Shown here: positions 1 through 8,705 of the stretch, one piece after another | Layout: every line of letters starts with the position of its first letter | Position numbering within the stretch: the first letter of the stretch is position 1 | Origin: Cytophagales bacterium | Lineage (GTDB): Bacteria > Bacteroidota > Bacteroidia > Cytophagales > Spirosomataceae | Direction: 5' to 3' | DNA: 51,114 nt | Assembly (NCBI GenBank): GCA_004292855.1 | Contig: RDXN01000069.1 | Span: 1-51,114 of the forward strand | The notes under the pieces: model-generated | The model's input: the letters and a program-made list of their open reading frames with translations, nothing else | Told to the model about the DNA's origin: nothing | The model's database searches: none | Program-made: the position numbers and the translations under genes

Positions 1-29
1 TCAAGGGCCATAGTAAAGATAGATACAGA

Positions 30-635
30 ATGTCAAAGAACGGAAACTTACAATCAAATTCCGACTTGTGGGTAAACCTCACCCTAAAACAGGAGGGGGC
101 TTCTCCCCAACGTTTTTCAGAAAAAGCCCCCTCCTGTTTTAGGAGGGGGTTGGGGGTGGTCCTTGCACTACTTTTCCTCTCCGCCCGACCCACTCACGAG
201 TACCACGCGAGTGTGACAAACATGCAGTACAACCCTAAAGAGCGGTCGTTTGAGGTTAGTATTCGCATGTTCACCGATGATCTGGAGAAGACACTAACCC
301 GCGAAAACGGGGGGCAACGGGTAGTTTTCGATAAGCGGTACGAAAAAAACAACGACCAATTACTAGAAAAATACGTCCGAAAGCATTTCAGCGTCGTTTC
401 TGCTCAAAAACACCGTAAGGCCTTTACTTATATGGGTCATGAGACCGAAGCCGATGCACAATGGATCTACATCGAGTTGCCCTACGAGGAAGCATTTAAA
501 GGTGTAATGATTCAACAGAGCGTACTGACTGATACCTTCGACGATCAGGTTAATTTGGTGACGGTTAATTACAACACGCAGAAAAAAACTATCCTGTTCC
601 GCAAGAATCAGACCGTACAGGAGATTAGTCTCTAA
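30..635 (+). CDS. DUF6702 family exported protein
   Basis: The body of the protein, from the HEYHASVTNMQYNPK stretch through IRMFTDDLEKTL, reads like the small DUF6702 family of Bacteroidota, whose function is unknown. A hydrophobic stretch (LALLFLSA, about residues 45-52) just before HEYHAS looks like a signal peptide. The first 40 or so residues are unlike any normal N-terminus because they are encoded by a GC-rich palindromic repeat (83-143) and its flank. The true start may therefore be the ATG at 30, or a TTG/GTG near 150-156 that gives a short signal peptide. The gene lies just upstream of lon with a possible promoter between them. The family call is fairly secure; the start is not. Confidence 0.7.
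   Translation: MSKNGNLQSNSDLWVNLTLKQEGASPQRFSEKAPSCFRRGLGVVLALLFLSARPTHEYHASVTNMQYNPKERSFEVSIRMFTDDLEKTLTRENGGQRVVFDKRYEKNNDQLLEKYVRKHFSVVSAQKHRKAFTYMGHETEADAQWIYIELPYEEAFKGVMIQQSVLTDTFDDQVNLVTVNYNTQKKTILFRKNQTVQEISL
83..143. repeat. GC-rich palindromic element in the 5' part of the DUF6702 gene
   Basis: Positions 83-102 and 124-143 are perfect inverted copies (20-bp arms, 21-nt loop). The arms carry the CAGGAGGGGG / CCCCCTCCTG core. Similar CCCCTCCC-type hairpins lie at 10169-10194 (between jetA and jetB) and 49091-49164 (inside the ABC exporter gene), so this looks like one dispersed element family. Here it is translated through as part of the reading frame. Confidence 0.75.
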
Positions 636-673
636 TATGAAGTTTTTTATGGTGAATCGCCTGTTTGCGCCGT

Positions 674-681
674 AATTTTGT
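674..681 (+). promoter_or_regulatory. Possible -7 box (TAATTTTG) of the lon promoter
   Basis: TAATTTTG fits the Bacteroidota -7 consensus TAnnTTTG. No clear TTG/TTTG -33 box is visible at the usual spacing. If it is used, lon would have a leader of roughly 130 nt to the ATG at 823. Confidence 0.35.
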
Positions 682-822
682 ACCTGTTACGCGATGGTAT
701 ACATGGCGTCAAAAGTTAATACAAGTTGGCACGTAGCTTGCACCCATACAGTCTCCCCGGTTGTACGCCGTAGGTTCACCCACAACTGCCCAGAAATCCT
801 GCCATACTGGCAGTACCTCTCT

Positions 823-3435
823 ATGCTACAAAACGATTTAGCTTCTCGATTACTTTTGGCCGATTTCGACTCTGACAATCTGGAGATTGTTCCGCTTGGG
901 TCGCCAGAAGGAATTGATGATGATTACGAGTTACCTCAACATTTACCCATACTTCCTGTTCGGAATACGGTGTTGTTTCCGGGCATGGTGATCCCCGTAA
1001 CGGTGGGTCGCCAAAAATCGATTCGACTGGTTAAGAAAGCCTATAAAGGCAACCGCATTATCGGGGTTGTCTCACAACTCAACCAAAACAAAGACGAACC
1101 CACTGCCGACGATCTGTATCGGCTTGGTACAGTGGCTTATATCATCAAAATGATTACCCTGCCCGATGGCAATATTACCATCATCATTCAGGGCAAAAAG
1201 CGTTTCGAAATAAGCCAAATCACGCAGGATGAACCGTTTATGACGGCTTCGGTGCGGCAAATAGACGATCTGTTTCCTAACTCAAATAAGAAAGAGGGAA
1301 AAGCTCTGTTGCAATCGGTGAAAGATGCTGCGTACAAGATTTTGCGGCTGAACCCCGAAATACCACAGGAAGCCCGCATTGCGCTCGACAATATCGAAAG
1401 CCCGATGTTTTTGCTGCACTTTCTGTCGTCGAACATCAACGCCGAGGTAGCCGATAAGCAGCGACTGCTCGAAACGCTCGAAGGCATCCCACAGGCGCAG
1501 ATGTTGCTCGAATATATGCTCCGCGAAGTGCAGTTGCTGGAGCTAAAACGCGAAATTCAGTCGAAAGCCAGTTCGGATTTAGACCAGCAGCAACGCGACT
1601 TTTTTCTGCGGCAGCAGATCAAGGTGTTGCAGGACGAGTTGGGCATGGACAGCCCCGACCGCGACCTTGAGGAAATTCGGATTAAGGCCGATCAAAAACG
1701 CTGGACAAGCGAGGTACGCGGACACTTCGACAAGGAACTGTCTAAATTACAACGGATTAACCCGATGGCCCCCGAATTCCCGGTGACGCTCAACTATATC
1801 GAGTTGATGGTCGATCTCCCCTGGGGTCAGTACACGAAAGATAACTACGACCTCAAACGCGCCCAGAAAATTCTGGATGGCGACCATTTTGGTCTCGAAA
1901 AAGTAAAGGAGCGAATCATCGAGTATTTGGCCGTTCTGAAGCTTCAGAACGACCGCCGAGCCGATGCCGCCAAAGACGAACCAGAGGTAATATTGCCGGC
2001 AACGCCCGCCCGTCGGCCCGGCCCAAGTGGTGGGCAACGGGGTAATAATCACCCGGCTCCCGAAGGCCTGAAAGCTCCCATTTTGTGTTTGTACGGCCCT
2101 CCGGGCGTGGGTAAAACGTCGTTGGGGCGGTCGATTGCGAAAGCCCTGAACCGGAAATACAGCCGGATGGCGTTGGGGGGTGTTCATGATGAGGCCGAGA
2201 TTCGCGGGCACCGTAAAACCTACATCGGGGCGATGCCGGGCAAGATTGTGCAAAACATCAAAAAGTGCAATTCCTCGAACCCGGTGTTTATCCTAGACGA
2301 GATCGATAAGGTGAGTTCCGACTTCCGGGGCGATCCCTCATCGGCCCTGCTCGAAGTGCTCGACCCGGAGCAGAACAGCACGTTTATGGACAATTATCTG
2401 GAGGTGGAATATGACCTCTCGAAGTGTTTGTTCATTGCCACAGCTAACTCGCTCGACACCATTCACCCGGCCCTCCGCGACCGGATGGAGATTATCGACA
2501 TTGCGGGCTACACAGTCGAAGAGAAAGTGCAGATTGCCAAGAAGTATCTCATTCCGAAGCAACGCAAAGAGCACGGTCTGAAGCCGAAAGACCTTCAGAT
2601 TGACGATAAGGCCATTTTGCGCATCATTGAGGGTTATACCCGCGAGTCGGGGGTGCGGAATCTAGAGCAGAAAATCGGTGCGCTTGTGCGGAAAATCGCC
2701 AAGTCGATTGCGATGGAGGAGGACTACCCGCACACAATCAAAATGCCCGACGTGCGCCGTTTGCTGGGGGCCGAAGTCTTCGACAAGGACCTCTACACCG
2801 ACGACGACATTGCGGGCATTGTAACGGGCCTTGCCTGGACACAGGTAGGGGGCGAAATCCTGATGATCGAGTCGAGCCTGAGCCGGGGCCGGGGCGTGTT
2901 GACCCTGTCGGGGCAATTAGGCGACGTGATGAAAGAATCGGCTATGACGGCCCTTTCGTATCTGAAAGCCCACGCCGACGACCTGCATATCGACTATAGA
3001 ATTTTCAACAACTACGATCTGCACGTACACGTACCGGCGGGTGCCGTGCCTAAAGATGGTCCCTCGGCGGGAATCACGATGGTCACGTCGATGGCGTCGA
3101 TCTATACCCAACGCAAAGTGAAGCCTTATTTGGCCATGACGGGCGAGGTAACCCTGCGAGGCAAGGTTTTGCCGGTGGGAGGGATCAAAGAGAAAATTCT
3201 GGCGGCAAACCGGGCGGGTGTGAAAGAGATTATCCTTTGCACCAAGAACCGCAAAGACGTAGAAGAAATCAACGCCAGCTATATCAAAGACCTCAAGTTT
3301 CATTACGCCGACACGGTCGATCAGGTACTCGCCATCGCGCTGCTACCCAATCAAGTGGGCAAGCCTATGAAGTTTATACTGCCCGACGAAGACAAGGCAA
3401 AGCGCGAACCGGAGCCAGGGGTTATTACGTATTAG
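823..3435 (+). CDS. lon: Endopeptidase La (Lon protease)
   Basis: ATP-dependent cytoplasmic serine protease that unfolds and degrades misfolded and regulatory proteins. The order is an N-terminal substrate-binding domain ([21 protein letters not shown]), a coiled-coil region, an AAA+ module with Walker [10 protein letters not shown] near residue 425 and Walker B FILDEIDK, and the C-terminal protease domain. The catalytic dyad is Ser about 748 (KDGPSAG) and Lys about 791 (GGIKEK), 43 residues apart as in E. coli Lon. A proline/glycine-rich insert (about residues 390-415) precedes Walker A. The frame is open back to 694, but the ATG at 823 gives a Lon-like N-terminus ([10 protein letters not shown]); the extra 43 residues upstream do not resemble the family. 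The protein is about 870 residues. Confidence 0.97.
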   Translation: MLQNDLASRLLLADFDSDNLEIVPLGSPEGIDDDYELPQHLPILPVRNTVLFPGMVIPVTVGRQKSIRLVKKAYKGNRIIGVVSQLNQNKDEPTADDLYRLGTVAYIIKMITLPDGNITIIIQGKKRFEISQITQDEPFMTASVRQIDDLFPNSNKKEGKALLQSVKDAAYKILRLNPEIPQEARIALDNIESPMFLLHFLSSNINAEVADKQRLLETLEGIPQAQMLLEYMLREVQLLELKREIQSKASSDLDQQQRDFFLRQQIKVLQDELGMDSPDRDLEEIRIKADQKRWTSEVRGHFDKELSKLQRINPMAPEFPVTLNYIELMVDLPWGQYTKDNYDLKRAQKILDGDHFGLEKVKERIIEYLAVLKLQNDRRADAAKDEPEVILPATPARRPGPSGGQRGNNHPAPEGLKAPILCLYGPPGVGKTSLGRSIAKALNRKYSRMALGGVHDEAEIRGHRKTYIGAMPGKIVQNIKKCNSSNPVFILDEIDKVSSDFRGDPSSALLEVLDPEQNSTFMDNYLEVEYDLSKCLFIATANSLDTIHPALRDRMEIIDIAGYTVEEKVQIAKKYLIPKQRKEHGLKPKDLQIDDKAILRIIEGYTRESGVRNLEQKIGALVRKIAKSIAMEEDYPHTIKMPDVRRLLGAEVFDKDLYTDDDIAGIVTGLAWTQVGGEILMIESSLSRGRGVLTLSGQLGDVMKESAMTALSYLKAHADDLHIDYRIFNNYDLHVHVPAGAVPKDGPSAGITMVTSMASIYTQRKVKPYLAMTGEVTLRGKVLPVGGIKEKILAANRAGVKEIILCTKNRKDVEEINASYIKDLKFHYADTVDQVLAIALLPNQVGKPMKFILPDEDKAKREPEPGVITY

Positions 3436-3440
3436 AAAGC

Positions 3441-4652
3441 ATGCTCGATTTCCCCGCCCTTTCAGCCGCTTATGAGCAAGCTCTGCTGGGGAGTGTGGTT
3501 CCGTTTTATCTGAAAAATAGCCCCGACATGCGCTGTGGGGGCTATTTTTGTGGCCTCTCGGATACGGGCGAGCCGTTCGACACCGACAAGACGGTATTAC
3601 AAATTGCCGGGCAAGTCTGGGTGTTTGCCAAATTGTACAATTCCGTTGGGGCAAGCGATGCCTGGCTACAACATGCCCGACAGGGTGCTCAGTTTCTCTA
3701 CCAGTTTGCCCACGACAACACCCTGCGCTGCTACGGCACCGTCGACCGGCGGGGCAGGCCCGTTGCACCCGCGCTCGATGTCTGCACGGATGCGGCTGTG
3801 GTGATAGCCTACTGCCAAATGCACCGCGCTACAGGCGAAGACGAGTGGGCTATGGTGGCCAAACAACTCTTAGCCGACCTGTTGAATCGGCGCAACGTTC
3901 GGCGCGTGGAGCAGGCCCGCCAACTCGATGGTTTTCGCGTACTTTGGCATTTGAGCGAGCCTGTTGCTGTACTAGAGGCTTTGTTGGAAGCCCAACCGCT
4001 GTTGAGTGAAGACGACTGGAAAGATGCCGTTCAAGCCCTACTGGACGAACTGCTGAACGAGTTTCTGGATAAACGGCAGGACGTTCTGCGCGAGTGGATT
4101 CTGCCCGAAGGGGCCTACCTGAACACCCCCGAAGGTCGACGCCTGAACACAGGTCTGACATTCCGGGCCGCCAACGCCTTGCACGATCTGGCCAACCGAA
4201 CAGGTAACCGCAAACTGGCCATTCAAGCCTCAACTTGGACGATCCAACTGTGCGAATGGGCCTGGGACGACGCCATGCTTGGCCTAGATCCGTGGGTGGA
4301 CCAGAAAGACAGTCCACTCCCCTACCCCGACTGGAAACAACGTTATGCCCAGGCACATCTGGAGGGGTTAGCGGCCCTGTTCAACGCCCATCTCTACACC
4401 CGCCATCCCGATGCGGGCAAGTGGCTCCAACGCCTGCACGACTACACCCTCGCCCACTTCCCCGACACCCAAAACGGCGGCTGGCATCTGGCCCTGAGCC
4501 ATCAACACAAGCCCCTGTTGGCCGTCAAAGCCACACTTGATGTGGGTTGCGTCGACCTGCTCAAACCCCTCCTGCAAAGTTGGCTTTTAGCCGATCAATG
4601 CGCCAAACTGAAGCCAGTTGGGGCAGTGCGACGGGTTGGGTTAGCGCGGTAG
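3441..4652 (+). CDS. AGE family epimerase/isomerase (N-acylglucosamine 2-epimerase-like)
   Basis: The protein is about 403 residues, the usual size for the (alpha/alpha)6-barrel AGE superfamily, which interconverts N-acyl-glucosamine/mannosamine or aldose/ketose pairs such as cellobiose or mannose. Family-type signatures include the D-MRCGGYF motif near residue 30, RLNTGLTFRAANAL, and the C-terminal NGGWHLAL region followed by a conserved Lys/Cys segment. The frame is open further upstream (to 3237), but that part overlaps lon and is spurious. The start at 3441 lies 5 nt after the lon stop. The substrate cannot be deduced. Co-transcription with lon is possible, subject to the hairpin at 3513-3549. 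Confidence 0.82.
   Translation: MLDFPALSAAYEQALLGSVVPFYLKNSPDMRCGGYFCGLSDTGEPFDTDKTVLQIAGQVWVFAKLYNSVGASDAWLQHARQGAQFLYQFAHDNTLRCYGTVDRRGRPVAPALDVCTDAAVVIAYCQMHRATGEDEWAMVAKQLLADLLNRRNVRRVEQARQLDGFRVLWHLSEPVAVLEALLEAQPLLSEDDWKDAVQALLDELLNEFLDKRQDVLREWILPEGAYLNTPEGRRLNTGLTFRAANALHDLANRTGNRKLAIQASTWTIQLCEWAWDDAMLGLDPWVDQKDSPLPYPDWKQRYAQAHLEGLAALFNAHLYTRHPDAGKWLQRLHDYTLAHFPDTQNGGWHLALSHQHKPLLAVKATLDVGCVDLLKPLLQSWLLADQCAKLKPVGAVRRVGLAR
3513..3549. terminator. Terminator-like hairpin inside the epimerase gene
   Basis: A perfect 12-bp stem, AAAAATAGCCCC (3513-3524) with GGGGCTATTTTT (3538-3549), surrounds a 13-nt loop. The A-tract and T-tract give it the shape of a bidirectional intrinsic terminator. 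It starts 78 nt after the lon stop but lies within codons about 25-36 of the next gene. It could terminate lon transcripts or attenuate the downstream gene. This is inference from structure only. Confidence 0.4.
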
Positions 4653-4665
4653 TGGATTCAGTCCA

Positions 4666-6489
4666 TTATCGGGTCAGGCCTTTCATCCGAAACTCATCGC
4701 GCAGGGCCGACAGTCGATTGTAATTCCCAAGCAAGCGCGATACCAGCACCGTTACCGCAGGTTTTGTGACAGGTACATTATTCAGCGCGGCCAGCCAACC
4801 AGCAATGCTGCCATAAAGAGTTCGGCCTTTCTTACCTGTTTCGAGCAGGTCAATAGACTTTTGGGCCACCAACTGCATACAGTCGGCGGGGTGGGTTTCG
4901 GCCAGAATGGGCAGGATGTTGGGGAGTTGATGACTGTATTGCCAATCGAGACCTTTGAGCCAGATCAGCAACTCATTGGAACGGTTTTCGGTGTGCAGCA
5001 CCTGCGCGTAGAACAGCGGGTGGGCCATGTACGACCCTCCGGTGCGGGGGTTCAGACAATTGGCAAAGGTATTGCGCTGGGTTTCGGTCCAGTAGGCGCG
5101 AAGTCGCAGATAATCAGCCAGTTTACCCTGTGCGCGGCAGTGGGCTTCGAGGGCAGTCAGGAACAGGTCCAGATCGGGGCCGGGGGTCAGTTTCTTATCG
5201 TCGAGGTGTTCGACAACGAAGGCGTTGAACACGTTCGGGAACCGTTTGGTGAACCGATGTAAATCAGTCAGCAGGGCGGGTAGGTCGCCTGATTTTCGCC
5301 GTCGTTCGAGGAGTTGTTCGGCAATTTTGGAGTCATCATCGGCAAACTGATCGGCACGTTCTATCCAGGTGTCGGGATCATCCAGGGTGTCGGCAATGCG
5401 TAACAGGATGTATTCGGTGCCGCGTCCGGTCCATTTGTGCTGGTTGATAGCCTCCTGCACAGCCCGTGCTGAGGGCGCATCGGTCACGATAGCCAGCAAC
5501 AGCGGCTCCATCATTCGCAGGTTGGCATACAGACAAAACTCCTCATCCGATTCGTCGTCGGCTTCGTTTGGTGCATCGTCGGCATGATCGAAAACGGTCA
5601 CGCGGTCGGCCACTAGTTGCAACGCAAGCCGGATTTGGTCGGGGTGCAACACACGCGTTGCCAGTTGCGCATACGCATCGGTCAGGAGTTCATTCCATAC
5701 GCCCCAACTCAATTCGGGGTAATCGTCGACCACACTAAACTCGTCGTCTTTGGCTTCAGTGGCAGTCTGTGTGCCCTCATACACCCCCAAATACACGGGC
5801 ATAGCCTCAGTCAGGCGACCTTCGCGCAACGCCTTGATAACCTTGTCGGCGTAGGGCTGCAACACCTCTTTTACTGGCGGGGCAGGGTCGGGGCCTTCTT
5901 CGGAATACGGATCGTTGTAATGGTCGTCGTAGTCGATAAGCGTGCTTTCATCAAACCGGATTTTCGATAGAGCTTTATACACGTCCGTGCAGATTTTTTC
6001 GATGTCTGCCGACGATGTTTTGGTTAATTCAGGTGCCACGGCCGCTTCGCGCCGAAACCCGATAAAGCCACTCAATTGCTCCCGCAGGTCGGGTTGTTTA
6101 TCGAGCAGTTGACGTAGGAAATTCAGTTTCTGGTCGGTGGTTGCCACTTGCCAGAGTGTTTCGGCAGAAACATGTGGAGTCGCCGAATTGGCAGCAGCAT
6201 AGGGAGCACTCGCTTCGAGAACAGGGCCAAATTCGTCTAAAACGGCCAAACCGAGGGCAACTTCGTGTTTGCAAATTCCCTCGTAATAATACGGACACGA
6301 ACAGCTAAATTCCGGCCCCGACGGGCTAAGAGTCAGCGTCACATAATAGTTTTCAGACCCCGAAACCTTCGCCGTAAACGTATCGCCAGTTCGTTTAATA
6401 CGCCGGACATTTTCGTTGTAAAAATAGCCTTCACCCCGGCTATACGTGGTGCTGGTAGCTAATTGCCGAAGGATTGCGTTGGTGAGCAT
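4666..6489 (-). CDS. SWIM zinc-finger domain protein
   Basis: The 607-residue protein carries an N-terminal SWIM zinc finger, CxC-x7-CxH (C63, C65, C73, H75, in FSCSCPYYYEGICKHEVA), a module predicted to bind DNA or protein. The rest is helical with acidic patches (for example DDAPNEADDESDEE) and has no enzymatic motif I recognise. In many bacteria SWIM proteins sit beside SNF2-type helicases or MoxR/VWA genes; none is visible here. It converges with the epimerase gene, with 13 nt between stops. Its position at the edge of the defence island may be coincidental. Confidence 0.8.
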   Translation of the reverse strand: MLTNAILRQLATSTTYSRGEGYFYNENVRRIKRTGDTFTAKVSGSENYYVTLTLSPSGPEFSCSCPYYYEGICKHEVALGLAVLDEFGPVLEASAPYAAANSATPHVSAETLWQVATTDQKLNFLRQLLDKQPDLREQLSGFIGFRREAAVAPELTKTSSADIEKICTDVYKALSKIRFDESTLIDYDDHYNDPYSEEGPDPAPPVKEVLQPYADKVIKALREGRLTEAMPVYLGVYEGTQTATEAKDDEFSVVDDYPELSWGVWNELLTDAYAQLATRVLHPDQIRLALQLVADRVTVFDHADDAPNEADDESDEEFCLYANLRMMEPLLLAIVTDAPSARAVQEAINQHKWTGRGTEYILLRIADTLDDPDTWIERADQFADDDSKIAEQLLERRRKSGDLPALLTDLHRFTKRFPNVFNAFVVEHLDDKKLTPGPDLDLFLTALEAHCRAQGKLADYLRLRAYWTETQRNTFANCLNPRTGGSYMAHPLFYAQVLHTENRSNELLIWLKGLDWQYSHQLPNILPILAETHPADCMQLVAQKSIDLLETGKKGRTLYGSIAGWLAALNNVPVTKPAVTVLVSRLLGNYNRLSALRDEFRMKGLTR

Positions 6490-6606
6490 AGTAGTAGGGA
6501 TTTTAGGTCATTCCGGCCCAATATAATCGGTGGGTGAGCTGAGCAATGACATCGCGGGAAGCGGGGGTTTGATGGAACAAAATTAGGGCAAAACGGTTCC
6601 ATCCGC

Positions 6607-6614
6607 TATTTTTG
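6607..6614 (+). promoter_or_regulatory. Possible -7 box (TATTTTTG) upstream of the AAA-DUF4276 pair
   Basis: The site matches TAnnTTTG about 45 bp before the ATG at 6660, in a 170-bp gap that separates it from the divergent SWIM gene. No convincing -33 box is visible at standard spacing. It would be the first promoter of the defence island. Confidence 0.35.
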
Positions 6615-6659
6615 TTTACCTTGTTTTAAGCCCACAGTGATGCAAACCGTTTGAGTTGA

Positions 6660-7916
6660 ATGATAAAGAAAATAGAGTTAGAAAATTTCTTCAGCTTTGG
6701 TGAGAAGCAAACGCTTGACCTGAATTCTGGTGTAAATATTCTTGTAGGCATTAACGGTAGTGGCAAATCCAACTTCCTCAAGGCGATTGCATTCTTAGCC
6801 GAGGGAATGCGAGAAGGGGGAAGTATTCAACGATTGATAAATAGCTGGGGGGGCTTCGACAGCGTTTGTAACTATAGTGGCGAAGCAAAGGATATAATTC
6901 GACTTAGTTTTGAGTTTGATCGGGAGCGTATAGCGCAAAGTATCGAAAGACAAGAGCCTGAACTGGTAGGCGATCCTATATATGAAATAGAAATTCAGCG
7001 GGTTGGATCAAGTGATTATGCATTAAAAGAACGAGTCTCGGCCAAATCAATTATAGGTGATTATGTTTCCAAGTCCGGCTTCGTTTATTTGGAGATGGAT
7101 AATGGTAAGGGTTATTTAAGGGAGTTGATAGATGATCCTGTAAAACCTCATTCTAAAGTCTTTTCTCTTGTAAATTATGAACAGCCGGGAGAACTTTTCA
7201 ACGGCCGTGAGTTGGTGCTGAACCAACTTAATGACCCGAAGCGATACCCTGCCTTACGAGCATTTAAGCTGGCTGTGCAAAAACTCGCTGCCTATAATTA
7301 CTTTAATACGTCCTTTTCCAGCGAAATTCGTAGATATCAGCCCGATACTATCGATGTCAAGCTTCAGACAAACGGCCAGAATCTGTTCTCTATTATTCAG
7401 TCCATTGCTCGAAACGCGCCTACAGACTTTGAGAAACTGGAAGAGACTTTAAAACTTGTAAATCCGGCATTTAAGAACGTTCGAATAGATGTACAAAATG
7501 GTCGATTGGGCATTGTGCTGGCTGAAACTAGCTTAACTCGGACAGTGCCAATTGAAAGTATTTCCGACGGTACCCTCCAGTTTTTGCTACTCATGGCTGT
7601 CTTCTTTAACCCTGCACGAGGTAATGTTGTCTGCTTCGATGAACCCGACAAAGGTCTCCATCCTGATATGCTACGACTCGTGGCCGAGATGATGAACTAC
7701 GCTGTCAAATCAGGAACTCAGGTTTTTGTCTCCACCCATAACCCCCTCCTACTCAACTCCTTTGAACTAGACGATCTCTGGCTGTTTGAGAAGGATGACC
7801 AAAATCAAACCGTTATCAGAAGTAAAAGTGAAGAAGACTTGGGCAATTGGGTTGACAATTTTTTACCTGGAGATTTGTGGTTGAAGGGTCTTATTGGGGC
7901 GCGTCGGAGAGCATGA
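6660..7916 (+). CDS. AAA family ATPase, RecF/OLD-like (partner of DUF4276)
   Basis: The 418-residue ABC-type ATPase is of the RecF/SMC-like AAA_15/AAA_21 class. It has Walker A GINGSGKSN (residues 30-38), signature-region residues ESISDGTLQFL, Walker B VVCFDEPDKGLHPD (about 322-335) and a switch-region histidine in STHNPLLLNS (about 358). Its stop overlaps the start of the DUF4276 gene by 4 nt (ATGA), so the two are translationally coupled. ATPase-nuclease pairs of this shape are common in anti-phage loci (OLD, Gabija, PARIS-like). Function here is inferred from that pattern. Codon and base use are more AT-rich than in the jet genes, suggesting separate acquisition. Confidence 0.85.
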   Translation: MIKKIELENFFSFGEKQTLDLNSGVNILVGINGSGKSNFLKAIAFLAEGMREGGSIQRLINSWGGFDSVCNYSGEAKDIIRLSFEFDRERIAQSIERQEPELVGDPIYEIEIQRVGSSDYALKERVSAKSIIGDYVSKSGFVYLEMDNGKGYLRELIDDPVKPHSKVFSLVNYEQPGELFNGRELVLNQLNDPKRYPALRAFKLAVQKLAAYNYFNTSFSSEIRRYQPDTIDVKLQTNGQNLFSIIQSIARNAPTDFEKLEETLKLVNPAFKNVRIDVQNGRLGIVLAETSLTRTVPIESISDGTLQFLLLMAVFFNPARGNVVCFDEPDKGLHPDMLRLVAEMMNYAVKSGTQVFVSTHNPLLLNSFELDDLWLFEKDDQNQTVIRSKSEEDLGNWVDNFLPGDLWLKGLIGARRRA

Positions 7917-8182
7917 AACCTATCGTTTTTGTTGAGGGGGGCGGGGCACCTAATGATAGCATAACCTTGCCGGAGCCACCAGCCGGTATTTTGGACTTGA
8001 CTAACGGAGAAGCAATGGGGACTCGCCAGGCACTCGCTGAGGCTTTCTATCAATTGTTTGAGAAAGCCGTTCCTGACCTGCGAATAATCTTCGACATTTC
8101 ACCGAATGGTGGCTACAAAGAGACGATTAGTAGTTATGTAAAGGCAAGGCAAGGCAAGAGGGCAGAGAAAACATGTCGTTAA
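7913..8182 (+). pseudogene. DUF4276 family protein, N-terminal half (frame broken)
   Basis: The start codon overlaps the ATPase stop. The N-terminus MKPIVFVEGGG matches the V-E-G glutamate motif of DUF4276 proteins, which resembles a TOPRIM first strand. The frame runs into an out-of-phase stop at 8180-8182, shortly after an AAGGC tandem repeat (8141-8158). Removing one 5-nt unit joins this frame to the next one and gives ...VKARQEGRENMSLMVDF, a continuous DUF4276-like protein. The gene is either truncated, phase-variable at the repeat, or affected by a sequencing error. Confidence 0.7.
8141..8158. repeat. AAGGC pentanucleotide tandem repeat inside the DUF4276 gene
   Basis: Three full AAGGC units plus a partial fourth (AAG) cover 18 nt of perfect period 5. 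The period is not a multiple of three, so gain or loss of a unit by slippage switches the reading frame. The current copy number puts the downstream half out of frame. Confidence 0.8.
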
Positions 8183-8643
8183 TGGTTGATTTTCAAGATA
8201 TTGATGGGCATACGTTGACTGATAAACACCAAACTATTCAGCGTATTGCCGATGAAAAAGCCCAGAATAAACAAATCCCGATCCGACCAATTCCAGTCGA
8301 TGCCATCTTCTTCATGGTACAGAAAATGGATGCCTGGATTCTATCGCAGCCAACCATTATTGATGAGGAATATGGACTGGCCAGGCGAAATGCCCCCAAA
8401 ATACAAGCCAAATTAGCCGTTCACAAGCAGTCGAAGCCACACGAAATCCGCAACCCAGATAAAGAAATAGGTGTACTAATGGGTTATTATGAACAAGAAC
8501 GAAGGGGGCAATGGAAGAAATTGAAGTATAGTAAGACTCGTAGTGTCAGAAGCCTTCTCCCACGTTTAGACATCAATCAGCTACAGCAAGATTTTGAGGA
8601 TGTCAGGCGGTTTGTTACAGTATTACGAACTCTGTCAGAGTAA
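8173..8643 (+). pseudogene. DUF4276 family protein, C-terminal half
   Basis: This frame continues the DUF4276 protein after the AAGGC repeat. It opens with MSLMVDFQDID, where the D-x2-D-x-D cluster would be the metal-binding acidic motif of a TOPRIM-like fold. The rest (IPVDAIFFMVQKMDAWILSQP and a conserved C-terminal helix) is family-typical. An internal ATG at 8173 could start a shorter protein that overlaps the first half by 10 nt, so independent translation of two pieces cannot be excluded. A gap of about 62 nt separates it from jetA. Confidence 0.68.
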
Positions 8644-8705
8644 GCTAACAACTGGTTTATTTCGACGTTAGCTATTACTTTAGGGACACTATAGTTTCCG
8701 TTGCC

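Noticed and set aside
694-822. Lon start at 694
   Set aside because: The added 43 residues are unlike Lon N-termini; [10 protein letters not shown] at 823 fits better.
3237-3440. Upstream extension of the epimerase reading frame
   Set aside because: It overlaps the conserved 3' end of lon in another frame and is not epimerase-like; the ATG at 3441 gives the normal family length.
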